A stretch of 54,866 nucleotides of DNA, from the NCBI GenBank assembly GCA_934320845.1, contig CAKRFU010000020.1, positions 1 through 54,866 of the forward strand, given 5' to 3'. Below, piece after piece: positions 17,638 through 27,609 of the stretch (its first letter is position 1; each line of letters starts with the position of its first letter). The notes under the pieces are model-generated. The model saw nothing but the letters and a program-made list of their open reading frames with translations, did no database searches and was not told the origin of the DNA. The position numbers and the translations under genes were made by a program. Source of the DNA: an uncultured Lachnospiraceae bacterium (GTDB taxonomy: Bacteria; Bacillota; Clostridia; Lachnospirales; Lachnospiraceae).

Positions 17638-18402
17638 TTAAGCTTTTTCGGGTCTCTGTGCCACAAAATAAATTCTCTCACTGTCATCTTTTGCCGCACT
17701 TTCAGTAAAAGCATCATAGACTTCAAGACATGTAAGACCTGCTTTTTCAAGACAATCCTTCACTAATTTAATATCATATGCCCTCTGATGATGTATCTCT
17801 TCCGACCTCTCAAAAAAGTCATTTTCATCATCAATAAGACTGTATATCGTAAGCAGATATTCATTGATGCCGGTATCTTCATGAAATTCATTTTCCCAGA
17901 TAAAACTTGCATCTTCCCTGTTTTCTGCTATAGTCCTGCTGCCGAGTACATTCTTATAAAAATGTCTTGTTTTCATATCAAAAACAAAAACACCATTATA
18001 ATCGAGGAATATTTTTACCCTCTCAAATACTTTAATCAGCTCTTTCTCGTCCGTGATATAGTTCATTCCGTCACAAACACATACCATAGCTGCGGCTGTT
18101 CCATAAAGATCCAATTCACGCATATCCTGATTTAAAAACAGAATGTTATCGTCCGTATATTTCTGTCTCGCCACATCCAGCATTTCATATGATATATCTA
18201 TTCCAATCATATCGTACCCGTCATCTGCAAGCATCTTTGTCATAGTACCCGTACCACACGCAAGCTCTGTTACTATTCCTTTTTTCACTCCATACTTTAC
18301 CAGCAGTTTATGAAGATAATCATGCCATTGCTCATATGGAATATTGTCCATAAACTCATCATAAACATAGGCAAATTCTCCATATATTTCGTTCTGTTCC
18401 AT
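17638..18402 (-). CDS. Class I SAM-dependent methyltransferase
   Basis: 254 aa from ATG 18402 (GGAG 6 nt upstream; an upstream ATG at 18444 lacks a comparable site). SAM-binding motif I is VTELACGTGTMTKMLADDGY followed by GIDISYEMLDVARQK. It starts EIYGEFAYVYDEFMDNIPYE, the pattern of small-molecule or tRNA-type methyltransferases often found in Firmicutes with unknown substrate. It lies 67 nt upstream of hslO on the same strand with its own promoter-like sequence, so it may be co-transcribed with hslO. Confidence 0.87.
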   Translation of the reverse strand: MEQNEIYGEFAYVYDEFMDNIPYEQWHDYLHKLLVKYGVKKGIVTELACGTGTMTKMLADDGYDMIGIDISYEMLDVARQKYTDDNILFLNQDMRELDLYGTAAAMVCVCDGMNYITDEKELIKVFERVKIFLDYNGVFVFDMKTRHFYKNVLGSRTIAENREDASFIWENEFHEDTGINEYLLTIYSLIDDENDFFERSEEIHHQRAYDIKLVKDCLEKAGLTCLEVYDAFTESAAKDDSERIYFVAQRPEKA

Positions 18403-18450
18403 AATTTCTCCATTTCCGCACAGCTTATTCTGCACATATATCATGCCAAC

Positions 18451-18479
18451 AATATATCAATAAGTAATATCTCTATCAA
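18451..18479 (-). promoter_or_regulatory. Putative promoter of the methyltransferase gene
   Basis: On the minus strand TTGATA (18474-18479), 17 bp, TATATT (18451-18456), about 49 nt upstream of the ATG. It lies in a very AT-rich stretch with repeated TATCAATAA-like words, which raises the chance of a fortuitous match. Confidence 0.45.
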
Positions 18480-18567
18480 TAATATATCTATAACTAATGC
18501 TTCTATATGTTAGCATAACATGACATTATGTGCAAATCAGTATAAAACCTTTTTATAATAACGCAAA

Positions 18568-18590
18568 ACAGAGATGTACACCATCTCTGT
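18568..18590 (-). terminator. Terminator-like hairpin, displaced from the HD gene
   Basis: Perfect 9-bp stem ACAGAGATG/CATCTCTGT with a 5-nt loop, followed on the minus strand by TTTTGCG. With the 18610 insertion removed it would lie about 9 nt after the stop codon of the HD-domain gene, a natural terminator position; now it is about 220 bp away. The 18403-18809 gap otherwise holds the methyltransferase promoter and the insertion element. Confidence 0.55.
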
Positions 18591-18609
18591 CTATATAAAT
18601 CAATTTAAT

Positions 18610-18808
18610 GATGTTGGGGTCAAAATGTATTTTGTCCCCAACTAATGCCACGGATTGCTTCATTGCTATGCAATTTTCGCAATCCTACAAACACCTCCAA
18701 TCCCGCATATTTGCAAGCAAATCTGCTACTTGTCGGTGTTTGGCGGGTCAAGCCACCAGCTAGTAATTTGTATGTAAACATACATTACTAGCTGCTTTTG
18801 ACCCTTGC
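18610..18808. mobile_element. 199-bp non-coding structured insertion element (MITE-like, copy B)
   Basis: AATTTAAT, or ATCAATTTAAT, is directly repeated at 18599-18609 and 18809-18819 and looks like a target-site duplication. Both ends carry GGGTCAAAA inverted (18617-18625; 18796-18804), within a 16-bp imperfect terminal repeat (13 of 16). The interior is almost entirely hairpins: 18613-18642, GGATTGC/GCAATCC (18652-18685), CAAACACC/GGTGTTTG (18688-18742) enclosing ATTTGC/GCAAAT, and AGCTAGTAAT/ATTACTAGCT (18758-18793). There is no coding potential. Shortened relatives occur at 1181, 16596, 31976 and 37460. Confidence 0.8.
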
Positions 18809-18809
18809 A

Positions 18810-19406
18810 TCAATTTAATTCATCCAATGTCTTTTCGTACTCAGGCACAAACTTTTTGCAGAAAATATCAGCTTCCTCACACCCAAGATTTTTTATCGCC
18901 TTATATGTTGACTCTTTTGCATGATTAAACTCCCTGTTTCCTGTCTTTTCTTCTTCTATGCACTTTATCAGTGCTGATATTTTATCTGCAGCCTTTACAA
19001 GTTTCATAACCGAAGCATCATCCTTCGGCAGCAGATATTTTTCATACTCAGACACCATATCATCGGGAAGCCGGTCAAGAAGATTTCTCGCTGCCGTTTC
19101 CTCAATCTCCTTATAAACATCTTTTATATCGGCATTGTAATATTTAACAGGTGTCGGCATATCTCCGGTAATTATCTCCGTACAATCATGATACAATGCA
19201 AGCATTGCGATATGTTCCGCATTATAATTTTTTTCAAGCATACAGTTGCCGATAACAGCAAGTGCATGAGCAATCACGGCTGTTTCCAGAGAATGTTCAC
19301 AGACATTTTCACGGAGTGAATTGCGCATCAACGCCCATCTTTCAATGTATTTCATTCTCGATAGCATTGCAAAAAATGAGTTGTCACTATTATTTTTATC
19401 ACCCAT
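18810..19406 (-). CDS. HD-domain phosphohydrolase (YfbR-type 5'-deoxynucleotidase-like)
   Basis: 198 aa from ATG 19406 (GGAGG 7 nt upstream). The metal-binding HD pattern is CEHSLETAVIAHALAV, then LALYHDCTEIITGDMPTPVK (His-Asp) and KAADKISALIKC, matching YfbR-like 5'-deoxynucleotidases that remove phosphate from dNMPs. It lies 28 nt after uvrA, probably in one operon. The stop codon lies at the edge of the structured insertion element, inside one copy of the target-site duplication, so the insertion left the protein intact. Confidence 0.88.
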   Translation of the reverse strand: MGDKNNSDNSFFAMLSRMKYIERWALMRNSLRENVCEHSLETAVIAHALAVIGNCMLEKNYNAEHIAMLALYHDCTEIITGDMPTPVKYYNADIKDVYKEIEETAARNLLDRLPDDMVSEYEKYLLPKDDASVMKLVKAADKISALIKCIEEEKTGNREFNHAKESTYKAIKNLGCEEADIFCKKFVPEYEKTLDELN

Positions 19407-19434
19407 GCACACGCCTCCTTGTATAAATACAAAA

Positions 19435-22278
19435 TCACTTTTCAAGCATCTTCTTAATATACTGCCCCGTATATGACTTCCTGCTCTTTGCAACCTTTTC
19501 AGGTGTTCCTTTTGCTATAACGGTTCCGCCTTTCGCACCACCTTCAGGTCCCAGGTCAATTATATAGTCCGCTGTCTTAATGACATCAAGATTGTGCTCT
19601 ATAACTATAACTGTGTTTCCGTTTTCGGTAAGTCTTCTCAATATATCCACCAGTTTGTGTACATCAGCAAAATGAAGTCCTGTAGTCGGCTCATCAAGCA
19701 CGTACACTGTTTTTCCCGTACTTCTCTTACTAAGTTCAGTTGCAAGTTTGATTCGCTGTGCCTCTCCACCCGAAAGTGTTGTAGACGGCTGACCAAGTTT
19801 TATATAAGAAAGTCCTACCTCGTAAAGTGTCTCTATCTTTCTTCTTATAGTAGGTACTGCCTCAAAAAATGTAAGTGCCTCCTCTACCGTCATATCAAGC
19901 ACATCATAGATACTTTTTCCTTTATACTTAACATCGAGTGTCTCCCTGTTGTATCTCTTTCCACCACACACTTCACACGGTACATACACATCCGGCAGAA
20001 AATTCATCTCTATCTTGATAATTCCGTCACCGTGACAGTTTTCGCATCTTCCACCTTTTACATTAAAACTAAAGCGTCCTTTCTTGTATCCTTTTGCTTT
20101 TGCATCCGGTGTAGCCGCAAACAAATCTCTTATCATGTCGAACACGCCTGTATATGTTGCAGGATTTGAACGTGGTGTTCGTCCAATCGGAGACTGGTCT
20201 ATATTTATAACTTTGTCAAGCTGTTCAAGACCTTCTACCCCATCGCAGAGTCCCGGAATTGTCCTTGCTCTGTTCAGCTGTTTCGCCATTGATTTGTAAA
20301 GTATCTCATTGACAAGTGAACTCTTTCCTGAACCTGAAACACCGGTAACACAAGTCATTACTCCTATAGGAAACTCAACATCAATATTTTTAAGATTGTT
20401 CTCTCTTGCACCTTTTACTTTAATCCAGCCTGTAGGCTCTTTTCTGACATCAGGAACAGGTATCTTTTTTCTGCCACTCAGATAGTCACCTGTTATCGAC
20501 TCCTTACACGCCATAATATCTTCTGCGGTTCCTGTAGCAATAACCTTCCCACCGTGCGAACCTGCTCCTGGTCCTATATCAACTATATAGTCAGCTGCAA
20601 ACATAGTGTCTTCATCATGCTCTACAACTATAAGTGTGTTTCCGAGATTTTTTAATTTCATCAGCGCACCTAGAAGTTGATCATTGTCTCTCTGATGAAG
20701 TCCTATACTCGGCTCATCGAGTATATAGGCAACTCCGACAAGTCCCGAACCTATCTGTGTCGCAAGCCTGATTCGCTGTGCCTCGCCGCCTGAAAGACTT
20801 GCAGTATATCTCGAGAGTGAAAGATACTCAAGACCAACCTCGACAAGAAATCCAACTCTCGCCTTTATTTCCTTAAGCACAACCTTTCCAATGTTTAGCT
20901 GATTTTGCGTAAGTTCGAGGGCATCAAGATAATTTTTAAGGTCTATTATGGAAAGTTCCGTAATCTGAGCAATGTTTTTATCACCAACCGTAACAGCAAG
21001 TGCCTCCGGACGAAGTCTCTTTCCTTTACATGCCTTACACGGAGTTATGCGCATAAAACTTTCATATTCTTTCTTGGTGCTCTCCGATGCTGTTTCCCTG
21101 TATCTTCTCTCAACATTTTTGATAATGCCTTCAAAAGCAACATCATAGACACCTACGCCACGCTGTCCTCTGTAATGTACCAAAACACTTTTTCCATCCG
21201 TTCCATGCATAAGCATATGTCTGATTTCTTTCGGCAGATCCTGATAAGGTGTATTAAGGTCAAATTTATATTCCTCGGCAAGTGCATCAAGAACACATCT
21301 TGCATAGCTTGTCTTATTTGTAACCGACTGCCATCCGTTTACAACAAGTGCCCCGTCCGCAATACTTAAAGACGGATCAGGTATCATAAGTTCCTCGGCA
21401 AATTCCATCTTATATCCGATACCGTGGCAGACTTCACAGGCACCAAATGGATTGTTAAAAGAAAATGTCCTCGGCTCAATCTCATCTATACTTATGCCAC
21501 AGTCTGCACAAGAAAAGCTCTGGCTGAATTTAAGCTGTTCTTTTCCCGGAATATCAACTATAAGCAGACCATCCGAAAGTCTCATAACATTTTCGATGGA
21601 ATCAGTAAGTCTCTTTTCTATACCGTCTCTCACAACAAGTCTGTCAACCATAATTTCTATGTTATGTTTTTTATTTTTTTCAAGTTTAATCTCCTCAGAC
21701 AAATCATAAATGTGACCGTCAACGACAACTCTGACATAACCGCTTTTTCTTGCACTTTCAAAGACCTTGACATGTTCTCCTTTTCTTCCTCTCACTACAG
21801 GTGCAAGAAGCTGCAGTCTGGTACCTGTCTCCAGTTTCATAATCTCATCGCATATCTGGTCTACAGTCTGTCTTTTAATCTCCTTTCCGCACTTCGGACA
21901 ATGCGGCACTCCAACTCTGGCATATAAAAGTCTGAAATAATCATATATCTCAGTCACAGTACCGACTGTCGAACGCGGATTTCTGTTTGTAGACTTTTGG
22001 TCAATCGATATAGCTGGTGGAAGTCCCTCTATTCTTTCAACATTCGGCTTCTCCATAAGTCCAAGGAACTGTCTCGCATATGATGAAAGTGACTCCATGT
22101 ATCTTCTCTGCCCCTCAGCATAAATAGTATCAAAAGCAAGTGATGACTTTCCCGAGCCACTCAGACCCGTGAGTACAACAAACTCATCTCTCGGAATATC
22201 TACATCTATATCTTTAAGATTATGCTCTGCTGCTTTTCTAATCTTTATATATTTCTTAACTTCTTCATGTTTTGCCAT
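19435..22278 (-). CDS. uvrA: Excinuclease ABC subunit A
   Basis: 947 aa, full length. It has two ABC ATPase modules (Walker [11 protein letters not shown] near 34 and [12 protein letters not shown] near 637; signature [12 protein letters not shown] and [12 protein letters not shown]) and two zinc fingers ([25 protein letters not shown]...[10 protein letters not shown]). UvrA scans DNA for bulky lesions and loads UvrB in nucleotide excision repair. GGAGG lies directly before the ATG. It is transcribed divergently from the GGDEF gene. Confidence 0.98.
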   Translation of the reverse strand: MAKHEEVKKYIKIRKAAEHNLKDIDVDIPRDEFVVLTGLSGSGKSSLAFDTIYAEGQRRYMESLSSYARQFLGLMEKPNVERIEGLPPAISIDQKSTNRNPRSTVGTVTEIYDYFRLLYARVGVPHCPKCGKEIKRQTVDQICDEIMKLETGTRLQLLAPVVRGRKGEHVKVFESARKSGYVRVVVDGHIYDLSEEIKLEKNKKHNIEIMVDRLVVRDGIEKRLTDSIENVMRLSDGLLIVDIPGKEQLKFSQSFSCADCGISIDEIEPRTFSFNNPFGACEVCHGIGYKMEFAEELMIPDPSLSIADGALVVNGWQSVTNKTSYARCVLDALAEEYKFDLNTPYQDLPKEIRHMLMHGTDGKSVLVHYRGQRGVGVYDVAFEGIIKNVERRYRETASESTKKEYESFMRITPCKACKGKRLRPEALAVTVGDKNIAQITELSIIDLKNYLDALELTQNQLNIGKVVLKEIKARVGFLVEVGLEYLSLSRYTASLSGGEAQRIRLATQIGSGLVGVAYILDEPSIGLHQRDNDQLLGALMKLKNLGNTLIVVEHDEDTMFAADYIVDIGPGAGSHGGKVIATGTAEDIMACKESITGDYLSGRKKIPVPDVRKEPTGWIKVKGARENNLKNIDVEFPIGVMTCVTGVSGSGKSSLVNEILYKSMAKQLNRARTIPGLCDGVEGLEQLDKVINIDQSPIGRTPRSNPATYTGVFDMIRDLFAATPDAKAKGYKKGRFSFNVKGGRCENCHGDGIIKIEMNFLPDVYVPCEVCGGKRYNRETLDVKYKGKSIYDVLDMTVEEALTFFEAVPTIRRKIETLYEVGLSYIKLGQPSTTLSGGEAQRIKLATELSKRSTGKTVYVLDEPTTGLHFADVHKLVDILRRLTENGNTVIVIEHNLDVIKTADYIIDLGPEGGAKGGTVIAKGTPEKVAKSRKSYTGQYIKKMLEK

Positions 22279-22311
22279 AAAAACCTCCGATGTTTTATCT
22301 ATCTATTTCCT

Positions 22312-22340
22312 ATATTAACATCTATTATTCACTTTTTCAA
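22312..22340 (-). promoter_or_regulatory. Putative uvrA promoter
   Basis: On the minus strand TTGAAA (22335-22340), 17 bp, TAATAT (22312-22317), 34 bp from the uvrA ATG. No LexA/DinR-like box was recognised by eye. Confidence 0.5.
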
Positions 22341-22389
22341 GTACATATGTTCGCAATCCGTGGTATCATAATATTACCAAAATATACAG

Positions 22390-22418
22390 TTGCAGTTCTT
22401 ACCTTTTTTTATTATAAT
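22390..22418 (+). promoter_or_regulatory. Putative promoter of the GGDEF gene
   Basis: TTGCAG (22390-22395), 17 bp, TATAAT (22413-22418), followed by AGGAAAGGG ahead of the ATG at 22466. It is back to back with the uvrA promoter. Confidence 0.6.
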
Positions 22419-22465
22419 AAATTACAATTATTTTAATACTATTTTGTCAGGAAAGGGCGTGAAAC

Positions 22466-24391
22466 ATGTTAAGTCGCGATACTCGTATCATTGCTGTATG
22501 CTGTGCGGCGATTGATACAAATTACAACAAACATTACATGCGGTATTTTACCGAATTTGCCGACAAATACAACTTCAAATTACTTTATTTCCGTGCTTTC
22601 AGTGACTTATACATGTCAGCCAGCGGCGGAAAACACGATATAGGTGAAAGCTGTATTTATAACCTTATAAATTATAATATTATTGATGGCATGATTATTT
22701 TATCAGAAACTATAAAATGTCCTTCTATCAGGGACAATATTATTTCACATGCAAAGCATAATAATATTCCTATAGTTTCCATAGACCACACAATCGACGG
22801 ATGCTACAACATAAACTACAACTACCGGGCTGCACTTGAAAAAATTTTATTGCATCTGTTGGAAGACCATCACTATACCAGAATCAATTTTATTGCCGGC
22901 ATAAAAGGCAATCATTTTTCAGACGAACGTATTGATATTTACAAGAAAGTGCTGTCAGAGCACAACATTCCCATCGAGGAAGAACGCATAGGTTACGGTG
23001 GTTTTTGGAGTACACCTACCAAAAAGGTTATCAATGACTTTATAAACAGTGACCTTCCTATGCCACAGGCTATTGCCTGTGCAAATGATGTTATGGCTAT
23101 CACCGCATATCACTCACTTACGGAAGCCGGATATGACCTTCCGCACGATATTGCCATCACGGGATTTGACGGCATAATTCAGGCAGTTGACCATTTTCCG
23201 CCTATCACAACGGCACAGCACGACTATAAAAGTGCCGCAATAAAAGCATTTGACTTATTACAGGATATTTTTAACAACAGAGAAGTTCCTAAAGAAAACT
23301 ATATAAATTCAAATGTGCTGATTGGCGGTTCATGTGGCTGTGTTCATACAAGTGCACGAAAATACAACAGTCTTGCATACAACCTGAATAATAAATTCGA
23401 TGAGCAGATACATTTCAATCAAAATCAGATAAATATGTCAGCCGATTTAAACGATAACAATTCCTTTCAGGCTGTATTCGAGAAACTTATGCACTATGAA
23501 AAGAATTTTTTCAGTCATCGTTTTTGGCTTTGTATTGTCGACAATTTTCTCACGGAAGACGAAGAATTATCTGACATTCTCGACGAGAGAGTTTCAAAAC
23601 GGTTGGGCTATTCAGGCCATATGGATGTCGTTCTCTCAAAACATGATAAGGTCTGGCAGGGCATGACTGATTTTGAAACTTTAAATCTTCTTCCAAATCT
23701 TGAACAGGCTCTCGAAGAAGAAACTAACATCATGTTCGTTCCTCTGCATGCTCTCGACCATACAATAGGCTATGTCGCTCTTGTCTATGAACCTGATAAA
23801 ATCAATATGGAACAGCTCTATCAGTTTGTTATGAATGTGAGCAATTCACTTGAGACAATGAAAGTTCACCAAAGACAGCAGAGCATTATATCAAGTCTTG
23901 AGAACAAATATATACACGACCCTCTTACAGGTCTTTTAAACAGACGCGGTTTTTACCAGAAAGTATTGCCGCTTTTCAATAAATGTATAGCAGAGCAAAA
24001 ACATTTTATTGCTATATCAGTTGACCTGAACGGTTTAAAAAAGATAAACGACACCTATGGTCATTCAGACGGAGACATTGCTATTGCGGCAATAGGAAAT
24101 ATACTCATGCAATCCTGCACTCATGATGAAATATGTGCACGATTTGGCGGTGACGAATTTGTTATGGCAGGACCGCTTGCCGATGGTCTTGACAGTGATG
24201 ATTTTTTAGACAAACTTCATCATAACATCAATATTTTCAACAAAATGCATGACTACCCATATGATGTCAGTGCAAGTATCGGTGTTATCACAGGTATTCC
24301 AACACATGATATTTCTCTTGATGATTTCATAAAAGCTGCCGATGAAGAAATGTATAAAGATAAAGTTATTCATCACCAGCTAAGAAAGTAA
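22466..24391 (+). CDS. Cytoplasmic diguanylate cyclase with LacI-type ligand-binding sensor
   Basis: 641 aa, no signal peptide or membrane helix. Residues 5-290 resemble the periplasmic-binding-protein fold of LacI-family regulators without a helix-turn-helix (ACANDVMAITAYHSLTEAGYD and DIAITGFDG are hallmark stretches). A linking domain (about 300-470) follows, then a GGDEF domain (482-641) starting DPLTGLLNRRGF with active-site RFGGDEF (559-565). The inhibitory I-site RxxD is CTHD (551-554), so product inhibition there is unlikely. Inference: a soluble sugar or other small ligand sets c-di-GMP synthesis. It is convergent with an MCP-PilZ gene. Confidence 0.9.
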   Translation: MLSRDTRIIAVCCAAIDTNYNKHYMRYFTEFADKYNFKLLYFRAFSDLYMSASGGKHDIGESCIYNLINYNIIDGMIILSETIKCPSIRDNIISHAKHNNIPIVSIDHTIDGCYNINYNYRAALEKILLHLLEDHHYTRINFIAGIKGNHFSDERIDIYKKVLSEHNIPIEEERIGYGGFWSTPTKKVINDFINSDLPMPQAIACANDVMAITAYHSLTEAGYDLPHDIAITGFDGIIQAVDHFPPITTAQHDYKSAAIKAFDLLQDIFNNREVPKENYINSNVLIGGSCGCVHTSARKYNSLAYNLNNKFDEQIHFNQNQINMSADLNDNNSFQAVFEKLMHYEKNFFSHRFWLCIVDNFLTEDEELSDILDERVSKRLGYSGHMDVVLSKHDKVWQGMTDFETLNLLPNLEQALEEETNIMFVPLHALDHTIGYVALVYEPDKINMEQLYQFVMNVSNSLETMKVHQRQQSIISSLENKYIHDPLTGLLNRRGFYQKVLPLFNKCIAEQKHFIAISVDLNGLKKINDTYGHSDGDIAIAAIGNILMQSCTHDEICARFGGDEFVMAGPLADGLDSDDFLDKLHHNINIFNKMHDYPYDVSASIGVITGIPTHDISLDDFIKAADEEMYKDKVIHHQLRK

Positions 24392-24392
24392 T

Positions 24393-24427
24393 AAAAAAAG
24401 ACTGTCGCTTTTGACAGTCTTTTTTTA
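24393..24427. terminator. Bidirectional terminator between GGDEF and MCP-PilZ genes
   Basis: A-tract, GACTGTC, CTTTT-type loop, GACAGTC, T-tract: a symmetric intrinsic terminator with A and T runs on both sides, able to end both convergent genes. Confidence 0.88.
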
Positions 24428-24465
24428 TTACTTATCGTTGTTTGTTATGTCCTGATTCCCCATAA

Positions 24466-26562
24466 CTATATGCTGCTATTTACATACTCTCTTATGACAT
24501 TGTCATCCTCCGGCATCTGACAGCCTACAATATACATTCCTTCATTCTCAGAACAACGTATAACCTTTCCTTCAAGAATATTGTGTTTTGGCAAATCAAA
24601 ATCTTCAATTTCAATTGTTATCTTTGCATCTTTGTTGTCTTTAAAGTATGAATCCTCAGTAAGCAATGCGAAACCATTAGCACTAATATTGTCAAGTCTT
24701 GCATCTATTACTTTTCCTGAATTCTGAATAGTAATCTTACATTTGTTATTTATGTCCATACGAGGATATTTTCTTCTGTTTTTTATCTTCGGTCTTGATG
24801 CTACAGTAATTTCAAATGTATTGTTACTTCTGTCCTTAATATTCTTTATGCTTGCTGTTTTCCACATATACAGGACATTTCCAACTGTTATCTGAAGCAT
24901 GCATGAAGTATCTTTAAATATATCCCTTGACTTAGAAAGCTTCACAACAACTTTATCACCGTTTTGTTCCAATACCTCACCGTGAAGTGTATCTGCATCT
25001 TTTTCATTTTCAGAATTCAGTATGGAAACCTGAACTTTCATGCCCGGCTGTATATCTTCAATGCCCATGAATCCGCCTATGCCAAGTTCACACATAAGAG
25101 CCTCAACAACTTTTTCAATATCGTTTATGTTTGTCATCGACTCTTCATATTTGCTCAGCATGCGTCCGCTCATTTCATTTGAATAAGAAATGCAGTTTGT
25201 CATATCCTTAACAATCTGTGACACATTATCCATATTTTCAACAAGCTGATGATTTGAATTCTCCACTTCCTTAATGGCTGTATCAATCTCCTGAATATGA
25301 TTTTCAATCTGTTTTGAGTCATCATTTATCTTTTCCACATTTTTACCGGTTTTAGATACTTTTTTGAATGTTTCCTGAACCAGTTTTATGGTTTCTTCCA
25401 TAGAAGCAGTCATCTTGTCTGACGTTTCCTGAAGTCTTATAAGTGCATCTTCAATCTGTCCTGATGAGGACTGCGTTTCCGTACTAAGTGAACTTATCTG
25501 CTGTGCAACAACACCAAAACCTCTTCCTGCTTCACCTGCTCTTGCAGCTTCGATTGACGCATTTAATGCGAGAAGTGTTGTCTGCTCCGTAATTTCCTCT
25601 ATCTTTCCGGTTTCAAGTTTAACTCTGTCAAATTCTTCTTTGAAGTTTTCAAGTATTTTGCCTATCTCTGAAGATAAATCAGTCATGGCATGAGTAGTTT
25701 CCACAAGGCTTGTAAGGTCGTCTGAACTGTTCTTTGCATGCTCTCCCGATTCTGCCGTCAATACAACCATCTGCTCTATCATCTGTGCGACATGCTTTAC
25801 CTGTGAACTTATGTCTGTAGTCATATCTACTGATGATGACGTTGTATCCTCAAGTCTGCCGTTATTATCAGTAAGTGTAGTCATTCCATCGGCAACTACA
25901 TCCGCACTGTGTGTATTTTCAACAGATATTTCTCTTACAACAGAAACACCGCTCATAATTGAATTGCTCGCTGTCTTAACTTTTTCTACAGTTGTAATAA
26001 CTCGCTGCAAATCCGCCTTTATGCTGTTTGTCATGGCACCGTCCGACTCATTAAGATGGTGAATTGACATGACATAACAAATATAGCAGAGAATAATAGC
26101 TGACAATTCAAGCTGATAATTTTTCATGTCTGCCGCTGAATTGTAGCCGCACATAACATGATACACGGAACTTATTATTATAATAATCGAATTTACAACA
26201 CCACAGTAAATCATAAATTTACGATTTTTGTAAAGTACCAAAAGGCTTGTAACCGGAAGTATATATGTAAATGCTATCGGTGATTCTGTTGTACTGATAA
26301 CAAAGGTGTAAAAGATACCGTAACCTATAACAAGGTTGTATTTATACATATCTGTTTCCCAGCCCTTAACTCTCAGCAAAATTTCTCCTGCAATTATCGG
26401 TATCCAGCAAAGTGCAAGAAACACCGCATAATATAACGGTGAATTAAGTCCGTTAGCTACGTCTGAGCCATAGTTAGCCGAAAGAAGAATGGCAAATATA
26501 ATCCAAATTCTTCTTGCCTTTCTGTTTGCTTTTTCTTTAAAAACATTTTCATCGTAATTCAT
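24466..26562 (-). CDS. Methyl-accepting chemotaxis protein fused to a C-terminal PilZ (c-di-GMP-binding) domain
   Basis: 698 aa. Residues 15-185 form a bundle of about five or six hydrophobic helices with little extracellular sequence. A long MCP coiled coil follows, with the conserved hairpin tip [25 protein letters not shown]. At the C-terminus are a YcgR-N-like beta region (about 500-590) and a PilZ domain: RKYPR (597-601) and NISANG (625-630) match the RxxxR and (D/N)xSxxG c-di-GMP motifs. The receptor therefore probably links second-messenger level to CheA and swimming behaviour. It presupposes flagellar genes elsewhere. GGAGGTGAGG lies before the ATG. Confidence 0.9.
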   Translation of the reverse strand: MNYDENVFKEKANRKARRIWIIFAILLSANYGSDVANGLNSPLYYAVFLALCWIPIIAGEILLRVKGWETDMYKYNLVIGYGIFYTFVISTTESPIAFTYILPVTSLLVLYKNRKFMIYCGVVNSIIIIISSVYHVMCGYNSAADMKNYQLELSAIILCYICYVMSIHHLNESDGAMTNSIKADLQRVITTVEKVKTASNSIMSGVSVVREISVENTHSADVVADGMTTLTDNNGRLEDTTSSSVDMTTDISSQVKHVAQMIEQMVVLTAESGEHAKNSSDDLTSLVETTHAMTDLSSEIGKILENFKEEFDRVKLETGKIEEITEQTTLLALNASIEAARAGEAGRGFGVVAQQISSLSTETQSSSGQIEDALIRLQETSDKMTASMEETIKLVQETFKKVSKTGKNVEKINDDSKQIENHIQEIDTAIKEVENSNHQLVENMDNVSQIVKDMTNCISYSNEMSGRMLSKYEESMTNINDIEKVVEALMCELGIGGFMGIEDIQPGMKVQVSILNSENEKDADTLHGEVLEQNGDKVVVKLSKSRDIFKDTSCMLQITVGNVLYMWKTASIKNIKDRSNNTFEITVASRPKIKNRRKYPRMDINNKCKITIQNSGKVIDARLDNISANGFALLTEDSYFKDNKDAKITIEIEDFDLPKHNILEGKVIRCSENEGMYIVGCQMPEDDNVIREYVNSSI

Positions 26563-26618
26563 AAAACCTCACCTCCGTATGTCCAAATCCGATATATCAT
26601 AAAGTCCTTAACCGAATT

Positions 26619-27518
26619 TTATTCATCTTCACAATGTCTGAAAAAATTTAACATTTCTCTGATTGTTTCAGCACTTTCTTTAAGATTTGGCTCAAACACA
26701 CTGAATGCATGTGTCAATTCAGGCTTTTTTTCAAAACAAATCAGTTTGTGATATTTATTATTTTTCTTAAGTGCTTTTGAAAAATTAATAGTATAATGTT
26801 TTAAATTGTCATTTTTGCTTGTAACAAGAAAACATGGCGGCAATGCATTTATCAACTCGGAATTTTCCGGATTAACATATTTTGCATAACTGCCTTTTTT
26901 ATAATCCCTGCCATAAAGATATTTTGGCAGAAACAATCCAAGTTTATCAAATTTGTTTGTGTAAAACATGCCGCTTATAAGACCAAGTGCCTTTATATCT
27001 ATTGCTGCTGCTTTAACTTTGGCAGCTTTCGCCAATGGTCTGCACTTCATCATAGCAGCAGTATATGTAAGCAGACATGCCCCACCGCTGTCACCCGCTG
27101 CAAAAATTCTTTCTTTGTCTCCGTCATATTTTGGAATGTTTTTAACAATAAAATCAAATGCTCTCGACAAATCTTCACACTGGTCATAAAACATACAGTC
27201 AGGCACAAGACGATATTCAACACTAAATACAACATATCCCAATTTGCACAAATTGGCACAGAAATACCGGTTAAACTCTTTACTTCCAAGAATAAGTCCG
27301 CCACCATGAACATTTATGATAACCGGAAGCTTTTTGTTTTCTGCTTTTTTAGGTCTGTATATATCCAGCCTGTGTGCTTTGTCTCCATCATCCAGATATG
27401 GTATATTTTTAATCTCCAATACATCCTCTGGGAACACCAGTCTTTTTTCTCTTTCCTTCTGCTCCTTTAAGAAATCATTTCTCTGCTTATAAAAAATATC
27501 CGTAATACTATGACTCAT
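26619..27518 (-). CDS. Alpha/beta-hydrolase fold esterase (HSL-like)
   Basis: 299 aa from ATG 27518 (AGGAG 7 nt upstream). Oxyanion-hole motif NVHGGGLILGSKEF, nucleophile elbow GDSGGA, Asp in VTSKNDNLKHY and His in ELTHAFSVF make a complete triad, as in hormone-sensitive-lipase family carboxylesterases (for example acetyl esterases acting on plant polysaccharide fragments). No signal peptide, so cytoplasmic. It lies 56 nt upstream of the MCP gene on the same strand. A small imperfect hairpin (GGGAT/ATCCC, 27566-27594) separates it from the ABC importer genes. Confidence 0.87.
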   Translation of the reverse strand: MSHSITDIFYKQRNDFLKEQKEREKRLVFPEDVLEIKNIPYLDDGDKAHRLDIYRPKKAENKKLPVIINVHGGGLILGSKEFNRYFCANLCKLGYVVFSVEYRLVPDCMFYDQCEDLSRAFDFIVKNIPKYDGDKERIFAAGDSGGACLLTYTAAMMKCRPLAKAAKVKAAAIDIKALGLISGMFYTNKFDKLGLFLPKYLYGRDYKKGSYAKYVNPENSELINALPPCFLVTSKNDNLKHYTINFSKALKKNNKYHKLICFEKKPELTHAFSVFEPNLKESAETIREMLNFFRHCEDE

Positions 27519-27609
27519 ATGTACGCTCCTGCCTGTTTGTCTTAATTTATAGTTATACTTAAAGTGGGATATCACCCTGACACGATGACATCCCTACCCT
27601 AATAACATC

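Noticed and set aside
26560..26600. CCGATATA resembling a sigma-D (flagellar) -10 near the MCP gene
   Set aside because: It is on the plus strand, opposite to the MCP gene, and no TAAA lies at the required spacing.
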